Notes under the pieces: generated by a model
Told to the model about the DNA's origin: nothing
Seen by the model: only the letters and a program-made list of their open reading frames with translations
The model's database searches: none
Origin: Pleodorina starrii
Lineage: Eukaryota; Chlorophyta; Chlorophyceae; Chlamydomonadales; Volvocaceae
NCBI GenBank assembly: GCA_030267565.1
Contig: BRXU01000003.1
Coordinates: forward strand, 7,677,001-7,741,000
DNA length: 64,000 bases
Direction: 5' to 3'
Shown: in pieces, positions 57,301 to 64,000 of the stretch
How the letters are laid out: the number at the start of each line of letters is the position of its first letter
Numbering within the stretch: position 1 is the stretch's first letter
Position numbers and translations under genes: made by a program

Positions 57301-60107
57301 AGCAGCCGCCCCGCGTCCATCTGGACTGCCGCCAGGGACTGTCACGCGAGAGGAACAGTAAAAAGAAGGGACAAGCAGCAGTGAGGCGGGTTAGCAGCCG
57401 GGTGGCGAGAAATGAAGGGTGGGGATGTGGAATTCGACCATTCAACCTCATCAATCGCTGGGCATCCTTCGCTGGAAATCTTTATTTGTTTACTTCTGGT
57501 CGGTTTCCGGTTCCTTGTGAAAAAACGAGGGGACGTGGAGCGCAGCACGCACCCGCACCCGCGCGCGTGTACGCACACCCATACCCGCATGCTCGGGAAG
57601 GGCTTTCGTCTTGACGACAACCCTTAGACCGCACCCTCCACCAACACGCCCTCATCACCTGGGTGGTGCCGATGAGGGTGCAGTCGTACAGCTCCAACCG
57701 CGTCTGGCTGCCCTTGCTGTACGGCACGCGAAGGCCGGTGAGGCCGCTGAAGGTGCAGCGCTCGAACCTGGCAGTGGGTGGCAGGCGTGGAGGCGCAGGT
57801 CGCAGAGAGAGGCGGGGGGCGGTAGGGGATGGGTTCCCGGCTTGCAAGCTAGGAACAACCGAGACACACGGCGGCGCTGTGGCATCGGTCCCTGTGGGTT
57901 GAGGGGCATGCGGCAGCCGGGGCGGGGCCCTCCACTCTCCGCGGTTCCAGCCAGGTGCACCTCTGTTCCCCTCTGCTGCCGTCTCCGCCGCTGGTCCTGC
58001 TAGCCAGGCCGCAGCGGAAGGTGATGGGACGCTCCCAAGCGCTACTGCCCGGCAGCAGCCCGGACCCCCAAACCCCCCTGCTATCAGCTCCTGGCCTTGG
58101 TTTCTGGTCTCGGCCATACTCGGACTGGTTGCTGCAACCAGATCCCATCAAACTCGTTGCACTGCACCCTTTCCCTCCTTTCCGCGCGTGTGCCTGGCAA
58201 AGTACTGCTGAGTTCTCAGTCGCCTCCGTCCCACCGCTGCGGCATCGTCTGCATTACCTTCCCCCACAACTACCCCCTCCCCCTCTCCTAGGTAACTGCG
58301 TTGCGTTCCCTCGTCCCGGGCCGTTTTAATTACCCCCTCTCTCTCTCTCCCGGCACGCACCTGGCCATCGGGGAGTTGGGTCCGAAGCAGCAGATGCTGA
58401 CCTCGTTGTGAGCCACTGAGGTGTGAAACTCGAACCCAACGAAGCAGCACCTAAGGGAAAGAGGCGGGGGAAGGCGGACGGCGAGGGGCGGGGGAAGGAA
58501 GGGGGAGAGCGGGTGGGCAAGGCGCTGACACTAGGGTGATGGGTCACAGTTGCGGGGATCGCGGGGGACGGGGCGGAGATCCGGAGGACGGAGGTGGGTT
58601 GCTGCTGGACCCCATCCCGCGCGCGACCTCGCTGTTGCCACACACTGGGGGCGACGAGCACAAAGACCACACCGCCAGGGCCAGGATGATGGCCTCCCCC
58701 CGCACCCTGCGCAAGGCGGGGCCCCGATCCTGCTCACCCCACGCGAGCTTCCGAAAGATAGCTAGGTTGCGTGTTTGACAGCCTTTGGCCGCGGGCTGGT
58801 TCCACCCCAGCCAGCACTGCCTTGACCACCACCCACATGCTGTCGGCACCGCCTCCGCCGTCCGTCCCATCGCTGTGCTGTGGCCTTACGTTCATGACCC
58901 ACCTGCTGTCCATGACGACCACCGGCGGCCGCAGCGAAATGACAGTCACCGACTGCACCGCCGGCCGTGCACCGCCCCCGCCGCCGCCCGGACCGCCCCG
59001 CTGCCGGCCAGACCCGCCGCACGGCCCCAGCCGCTGCTGCTGCTGCTGCTGCGGGTTCAGCACGTCCTGCGCTTGGCGCTGCTCCGCCTCAGGCGCAGCA
59101 GACGGCCCCGGCCCGGAGCCGGCCTCGATCGCCGCCTTTGGCTGCTGCTGCTGCTGCTGCGGTGAAGACGCGCCCTGCTGCTGCTGGGGTTCCAGAGCCA
59201 GCCCGCGGCTGCGCCGCCGCCGCTGGCGCTGCTCCGCCCGCCAGTGGTCCTCTGCCACCACCCGCACCGGCTTGTCCACAAGCAAGGTCTCCTAGCAGCG
59301 GGAGGCAGGCAGGGGGGATGGGGTCGTTATCCTGGAGGAGGGCCTCTTGAGAGATGGGAAAGGCGAAGGAGAGGGTTTTTTCCGGTGCGGCAGTGTTCGG
59401 CGACGGTCAGCTGAAGGGGTGGAGACAGCCGCTCTCTCTTCACAATACACAATCACTGCCCTGCCTTTGCTCATCGTCCCATTTTTGACAACCGTTGCCT
59501 TTGGCCGGGCTGTTAGTTGTCCGGTCACCGGCTCCCCGCCGCCCAGTCCCCACCTGATACATGCCGGGCGGGCAGATGAGGGTGTCACCGGGGCTGCAGG
59601 CCTGAAGAGCCTCGCTGAGGCTCTGGCTGGGGGCTACGTGGCGACAGAAGGGCGCCTCCAGCAGCAGATCGCGCCATCGCCGGCAGACTGCGGAGGGAGG
59701 AAGTGCGACGGAGGTGGCCCAACGTGGGCAGGAGGGCCGGAGGGAGGGGGCCCAAGTGAGGTTCCAAGCGTCCGACACCGTTTCAGCCGGAGAAACGCAC
59801 AGGAGGAAAAGGTCGAGGCACTGGAAGGCGGATCCGAGTAGCAGGAGCAAGCAAAGAGACCGTGGGCGGTCCAGAGCAGGGAAACTAACACGACCCTTGC
59901 AGTTGCAATAGAAAGAAGCGTACCAAGAGACGCGTGCTGCCTTGAAGGAAAAGGCAGCTTCGCGAACATGAGCTGCAGCGTCTCGTTAGGCAGAGCATCC
60001 ACGGAATTCAGGCCTGAATTCTCCGCGGCCGCACCGGAAAGGATATTTGATAAAGGTCCTGTGGAAACATCTAGTGCTGTTCCCTTACTCTTGGCACGCT
60101 TCCGCAT
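54325..60107 (-). CDS. F-box and parallel beta-helix repeat protein with acidic C-terminal tail
   Basis: Likely substrate-recognition subunit of an SCF ubiquitin ligase, broadly like FBXO10/FBXO11. Ten exons: 60107-59924, 59687-59554, 59291-58903, 58450-58361, 57767-57659, 57338-57141, 56751-56601, 56116-55599, 55210-55134, 54787-54325; 770 aa, every junction in phase. The start is MRKRAKSKGTALDVS. The F-box spans exon 1/2 (LPNETLQLMFAKLPFPSRQH, ASLVCRRWRDLLLEAP). The CASH-type opening follows (ALQACSPGDTLICPPGMYQ, ETLLVDKPVRVVAED), then a Gln-rich insert. Beta-helix rungs follow (FEFHTSVAHNEVSICCFG, FERCTFSGLTGLRVPYS, CVLQNNAVGVEVGPEALALL, CRLWGNGK). After these come an Ala-rich linker and ARELVRQVYGAPDVDLFPEW, ending in a ~155-residue Asp/Ser/Glu tail. 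The last acceptor (GACGACAG) is unusual. The 5' half is duplicated in inverted orientation at 12892-15329. Confidence 0.85.
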
Positions 60108-60437
60108 TTTGCTGCTGTGTTGAGATAGATGTTGTTTGCCCTAGCTCGTCGCAGAGGTGATACTGCTTTCGATGGAAAAGGCAGTTCGTCGAGACGTGTA
60201 TGACTACTTGTTGCGGTTAAAAACTGGAATGAAGGGATGCCGATTGCGCGATTGGGGCTTGACCGGCAAATCCGGATCCGCTTATGATAACTCTACGACA
60301 GCCTGGGCCGACGGAAATTTTTAATACTTGCACATGCTAACAACCTTTGATGGCGGTAGGACAACGCCCCATCCATCAACCCAAAGGCCTGGCACGCTGG
60401 CAGCTTGTTTGCTACCTAAAGGTGCATTATCATATAT
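60108..60437 (-). promoter_or_regulatory. 5' flank/promoter region of the intact F-box gene
   Basis: Upstream of the start at 60107 and matching left-arm bases 12600-12891 in inverted orientation. Non-coding. A TATATCG-like AT patch is at 60430-60440. No motif assigned. Confidence 0.5.
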
Positions 60438-60615
60438 CGTCAACTGTTGAGACGGACGTAAAGCGGGGAACCCTAAACTCAATCTCTAGTGTTACTGAAG
60501 CAGGTAAGAGATGTTGGAATGATGCCTAGGCTCTAAGCTTGTGCGCGGCGCTCCTCGCTTTGATGGCGGCCATGCTCAAATGGAGTACGGTACCTCGGGT
60601 AAACGCGGGTCTCTT

Positions 60616-60704
60616 CGTTCACTGAAAGGAGAATGAACGTTCACTGAACCTGCACTGAACGCTCACCGTGAACGTTCGGTGAAGGTTCACCGTTCACCGT
60701 TCAG
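60616..60704. repeat. GTTCACTGAAC-type palindromic cluster, copy 2
   Basis: Overlapping TTCACTGAAC / GTTCAGTGAA-type motifs, inverted relative to 12308-12385. Lies between the F-box upstream region and the first right-hand copy of the unknown ORF. Confidence 0.85.
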
Positions 60705-60747
60705 GCCCTTGTACTGCAAGCAAGCACCTATTATAAGTAGCGCCTGA

Positions 60748-61167
60748 GTGACCAAAGCTGCTGGGGCACATATAACGAACCGATACAAGGCCAAGCCGTT
60801 ATGTGAATACCTGTTATGTGCGCGGGAACAGCGCTGGAGCATGCGTGCCGTACTATTTTCCGAAATAGTACGACCTACAAGCTCACCGGTCCCTCACCAA
60901 GATTTGGCACTTCCGAATGAGTTTCTCTGCCGGCTAGTTCTGCATCAAGTCAACATGTATCTTGACAAGGCGCTGCTGCTTCTCGACAAGCATTGGCCGG
61001 CCGTGCATCCTCAGACAATTTATTTCGTCGGGTCCGGCATTTCGTTTGATGCACCTGCAGCTGCGGCCATGATTGCGTATTTGGAAGACGGGAGTACCAT
61101 TGACGTCGGCCACCTGGCGGACGCACTGATAATGATGAGCTCACGTCAACTGTTGAGACGGACGTAA
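60748..61167 (+). pseudogene. Unrecognised repeat-borne ORF, right copy 1 (truncated)
   Basis: Identical to the copy at 61454 through GHLADAL, then ends in foreign sequence (IMMSSRQLLRRT) where the tandem duplication joins. It therefore lacks the C-terminal ~75 residues. Confidence 0.75.
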
Positions 61168-61319
61168 AGCGGGGAACCCTAAACTCAATCTCTAGTCTTT
61201 TTGAAGCAGGTAAGAGATGTTGGAATGATGCCTAGGCTCTAAGCTTGTGCGCGGCGCTCCTCGCTTCGATGGCGGCCATGCTCAAATGGAGTACGGTACC
61301 TCGGGTAAACGCGGGTCTC

Positions 61320-61411
61320 TTCGTTCACTGAAAGGAGAATGAACGTTCACTGAACCTGCACTGAACGCTCACCGTGAACGTTCGGTGAAGGTTCACCGTT
61401 CACCGTTCAGG
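61320..61411. repeat. GTTCACTGAAC-type palindromic cluster, copy 3
   Basis: Tandem-duplication copy of the cluster at 60616-60704, immediately upstream of the full ORF at 61454. Confidence 0.85.
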
Positions 61412-61453
61412 CCCTTGTACTGCAAGCAAGCACCTATTATGAATAGCGCCTAA

Positions 61454-62056
61454 GTGACCAAAGCTGCTGGAGCACATATAACGAACCGATACAAGGCCAA
61501 GCCGTTATGTGAATACCTGTTATGTGCGCGGGAACAGCGCTGGAGCATGCGTGCCGTACTATTTTCCGAAATAGTACGACCTACAAGCTCACCGGTCCCT
61601 CACCAAGATTTGGCACTTCCGAATGAGTTTCTCTGCCGGCTAGTTCTGCATCAAGTCAACATGTATCTTGACAAGGCGCTGCTGCTTCTCGACAAGCATT
61701 GGCCGGCCGTGCATCCTCAGACAATTTATTTCGTCGGGTCCGGCATTTCGTTTGATGCACCTGCAGCTGCGGCCATGGTTGCGTATTTGGAAGACGGGAG
61801 TACCATTGACGTCGGCCACCTGGCGGACGCACTGTGCCAACTCCTAGGGATATTCACAGCCGCGAAGAAATCCCCGGATGGCAGCATGTATCTCCAGAAT
61901 GCGGCCTGTAAATCCGCCGATTCTGCCCGTGAGGTCCTATTCGCACAAGCTCGTGAAGCCCTGCTGGTGACAAACGGTAGGCTCGGCGGCTATGAAGATC
62001 TCATGGAGACACCGTCGGTCGATACGAACTCCAAGGTGACATGCTGTAATCCTTAG
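61454..62056 (+). CDS. Unrecognised 200-aa protein, right copy 2 (longest open copy)
   Basis: One uninterrupted frame from MTKAAGAHITNRYKAKPLCE to TCCNP. The middle (LPNEFLCRLVLHQVNMYLDK, ALLLLDKHWPAVHPQTIYF, VGSGISFDAPAAAAMVAYL, EDGSTIDVGHLADALC) is the best conserved part among four copies. Mostly soluble; no signal peptide, transmembrane segment or nucleic-acid-binding motif that I can name. The 5' palindromic cluster and multicopy, rearranged context suggest it belongs to a repeat family. Differences from the left copies include one-base indels, so whether this is the functional version is unknown. It could also be a fragment of a larger spliced gene. Confidence 0.5.
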   Translation: MTKAAGAHITNRYKAKPLCEYLLCAREQRWSMRAVLFSEIVRPTSSPVPHQDLALPNEFLCRLVLHQVNMYLDKALLLLDKHWPAVHPQTIYFVGSGISFDAPAAAAMVAYLEDGSTIDVGHLADALCQLLGIFTAAKKSPDGSMYLQNAACKSADSAREVLFAQAREALLVTNGRLGGYEDLMETPSVDTNSKVTCCNP

Positions 62057-62069
62057 GGTTTAGGGTTTT
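62053..62069 (+). repeat. Short telomere-like tract
   Basis: TTAGGGTTTAGGGTTTT, close to the plant TTTAGGG and Chlamydomonas TTTTAGGG telomere units, exactly at the outer edge of the duplicated arm, directly after the ORF stop. Confidence 0.5.
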
Positions 62070-62070
62070 C

Positions 62071-62270
62071 GGTCAATCAACGCCGCCCGCTCCACGGCGG
62101 CGCACGAGTGGCTGCTGGAGTGCGCGAGTGTGCCTGCTCGGGAACCCATCACCCTGCCGGGGCGTGCAGAGTCGGCGTGGCTGCCGGGGCTGGCGGCCCG
62201 GCCGCAGCGTGAAGCCGTTCCGCTTGCTGTGGCCTTTGCGGCACCACCCCCACCGGCGCCGTCGAGCTGA
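62071..62270 (+). pseudogene. Possible terminal exon fragment of an unknown gene
   Basis: The plus strand reads INAARSTAAHEWLLECASVP, AREPITLPGRAESAWLPGL, AARPQREAVPL to TGA, with GC-biased third positions in its first half. No start, no upstream exon, no recognised family. It abuts the telomere-like tract, so it may be cut by a rearrangement. Confidence 0.3.
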
Positions 62271-62481
62271 GTGATTGTGCGATAGATTGTGTGTGCGTGT
62301 GTGTGTGTACGGTGCAGTTGGGGGCACGCGACACGGGCGGGGCAAGGCGGGGGGCCCCGCCGACAACCCTGTACATGGGTGCACGCAGTGCCACACAACA
62401 TCCCCCACTTCCCCGGCTGCTTGGGGGCTCGGCGACCGGTTAATGCGGGCCGGCGCCCGCACGCCGCGGTTGTTCGGGGTG

Positions 62482-63030
62482 CTAAACAAGTGGAGAGGGT
62501 GGTGGGGCGGCGTACGGTGCGGTGCGGTGCTTCACCGCCGACTCCATCGCCACCCGACACTGTCGCAGCTGCACCGCGTCGTCCTGCTCCTCCTCCTCCT
62601 CCGCCGCCGCCGCATCCTCCGCCACGTCGTCCGCCTTGCACTTGAGAGGGCGGCGGCGGCGGCGGCCACCCGCCGTTGCATCGGCTACGACCCTCACGGC
62701 CCGCCTCACCGCCGCCCTGGGAGCAGTGCGCAGCCTGCCCGCCGCCGCCGCCGCCGCCGCCACCGCCGCCGCCGCCGCCTCCTCCTTCGCCACCGCCTCC
62801 TTCGCCTCCGCCTCCTCGTCCTCTTCGTCCTCCTCCTCCGGGGCGTTGCGGCAACAGTGCGACCTCCGCCAAAGTCGCACCACGCGTCCTCTCACGCATC
62901 TCCGTCCACGAACTCCGCGCCTGTCCCTAGCTTTTGGGGGCTCATCCAGGCCGGGGCCCCCGCCGGCTACCCGAGCCACCCTCGGCGCGATGTCCGTAAC
63001 GTACGGCTTTGACGAACGTTCACTGAACAT
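62482..63030 (-). other. Low-complexity, possibly coding stretch
   Basis: Rich in CCG/CTC triplets and open in several frames on both strands. The minus frame (EEEDEEDEEAEAKEAVAKEE, DDVAEDAAAAEEEEEQDDAV, QLRQCRVAMESAVKHR) has a coiled-coil-like acidic composition and is the most protein-like. No start or splice context decides it; strand and coding status are unresolved. Confidence 0.3.
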
Positions 63031-63110
63031 TCAGTGAACGTTCCCCGTGACTGTTCGCTGAACATTCAGTGAACGTTCAGCGAACAGTCACCAGTCGTTC
63101 ACGTCGTGAA
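63012..63110. repeat. GTTCACTGAAC-type palindromic cluster, copy 4
   Basis: Contains a near-perfect hairpin GAACGTTCACTGAA-CA-TTCAGTGAACGTTC at about 63013-63042, followed by variants (TTCGCTGAACATTCAGTG, CAGCGAACAG) and GTTCACGTCGTGAAC. It is followed by GGAGACACCCGCG, resembling the sequence next to clusters 1-3, so it is the same family in a different context. Confidence 0.85.
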
Positions 63111-64000
63111 CGGAGACACCCGCGCTTACCCTAAGTAGTGCTTCAAATGAACCATCAATCAGTATCTCAGTGGACCCAAAAGGATCACCGGTGCATCTAA
63201 CACCGCGCCTTATTACTTGTGTTGTGCCCGAGATAATGATAAGGATTGCTAGATATGTAACGTGACACCACAAGGGCTTGCTTTAGACCGCAGCTTGCAT
63301 GTCCTCGTGAGGCTCGCCTGGTATGTCCGCGTGTCCAGGGCCCCAGCGGGCGGCCGGAGCGGGCGCAGATAATAGGTCGGTTGTCGCTGCCCTGATCTTC
63401 AGAGCCTGCATGACGGGCCCCGGCGATGATGATGGGGGTGCTGACAAATGAGATGTGGTCAACTTGGCAGTCCAAGGTGCATTGTGCGGTGCAGCATGCA
63501 GGCACCGGTGAGCCTCTGCTGGGTGGCCCGATTCGGCAGGGGTGCAACACCCGGAGTCACAATCACACCCCGGGAGCACCCGACACAAGTGCCGACACAC
63601 ACTACGGTACTTCCGCAACTTTGCAATAGTACATGGTGGAACATCGCTCAGGACATCTGGGCAACAGGTGCGGCCGCCGGACTGGAATCGCAACCATTCC
63701 GGCGCTCGTCCTGTGTGCATTTATGTTGCGCAAGCGTTTGCTAATACAGATAACTTTGTAAGCGTAACGTATTGACGTATGTGTCTGATGCACATGCAAG
63801 ATTACGCAAACGGGTCGTCGGGGTCGAAAACGGCAAAACGAAAACGCGTCGTCCGATTCGTTGGTACGATAGCGATTCTGTTGCCCACCTTTGGGCCGGC
63901 AGAGCGAAATCGGATCAGCCCAGTCTAGGCACAAATGAAATCCGTCAAGCACACATCTGCCTAGGCGAAAGCGCTGCGGAGTCTGTGGTCGTTGATTGTC
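63111..64000. other. Right edge of window; no gene recognised
   Basis: Moderate GC. Frames on both strands (for example minus 63720-63283) match nothing I know and overlap one another. Possibly more repeat-derived sequence. Confidence 0.45.

Larger units (their letters stand above)
60438..61850. repeat. 706-bp tandem duplication in the right arm
   Basis: Two direct copies with period 706 (the ORF starts at 60748 and 61454 and TCAACTGTTGAGACGGACG at both left edges). The first copy stops at GGCGGACGCACTG and joins ATAATGATGAGCTCACG; the second continues into the full ORF. Copies are nearly identical, so the duplication is recent. Confidence 0.9.
59250..62056. repeat. Right arm of a long inverted repeat (left arm about 10977-15329)
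   Basis: Reading outward from F-box exon 3, both arms hold exons 3-1, the F-box 5' flank, a palindromic cluster, a partial copy of the unknown ORF and a fuller copy of it. The left arm has LINE insertions and frameshifts; the right has a 706-bp tandem duplication. The arms are about 45 kb apart and opposite in orientation. Confidence 0.85.

Noticed and set aside
62060..62899. 280-residue Gly-rich minus-strand frame
   Set aside because: Composition-driven; it overlaps other open frames on both strands and has no recognisable segment or splice context.

Overview
This is nuclear DNA of a green alga, most likely volvocine (Chlamydomonas/Volvox-like). The evidence is GC-rich coding DNA, genes with many short GT-AG introns, runs of Ala/Gly/Gln codons, long CAG/GGC tracts, MYND-finger paralogues and a chloroplast-type FtsH. 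Bacterial features (operons, ribosome binding sites, CRISPR) are absent. Exon models were built by hand from splice sites, reading phase and remembered family patterns; no alignment was run.

Layout. (1) 1-9910: a chloroplast FtsH2-type protease (minus, cut by the left edge) is divergent from a degenerate group II chaperonin of the BBS6/10/12 kind (plus, about 14 exons). (2) 10977-15329: a decayed repeat zone with two copies of an unrecognised ORF, GTTCACTGAAC palindromes, and an F-box pseudogene split by a 5'-truncated LINE with target-site duplications. (3) 15964-33190: a tandem array of MYND-finger genes, all on the minus strand. It has two intact two-exon genes (1157 and 1181 aa), one gene broken by a nonsense codon and a 2.2 kb deletion, and several MYND fragments in duplicated spacers. 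(4) 33463-37495: WDR74/Nsa1 ribosome-biogenesis WD40 protein (minus). (5) 38441-44333: a 1542-aa Gln/Gly-rich protein ending in a class I cyclic-nucleotide phosphodiesterase-like domain that seems to have lost metal ligands. (6) 45126-47330: monoacylglycerol-lipase-like alpha/beta hydrolase. (7) 49541-51951: RCHY1/MIEL1-type CHY-RING ubiquitin ligase (minus), divergent from the intronless SRP receptor beta subunit (52281-53018, plus). (8) 54325-60107: the intact F-box/parallel beta-helix gene (minus, 10 exons). Its 5' half and upstream repeats are the inverted counterpart of zone 2. (9) 60108-64000: two more copies of the unknown ORF, three palindromic clusters, a short telomere-like tract and low-complexity DNA.

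The single-copy genes are housekeeping or ciliary and not one pathway. The unusual biology is the duplicated material: inverted F-box arms about 45 kb apart flank a still-evolving MYND array, with LINE insertions whose order can be read from the duplicates.
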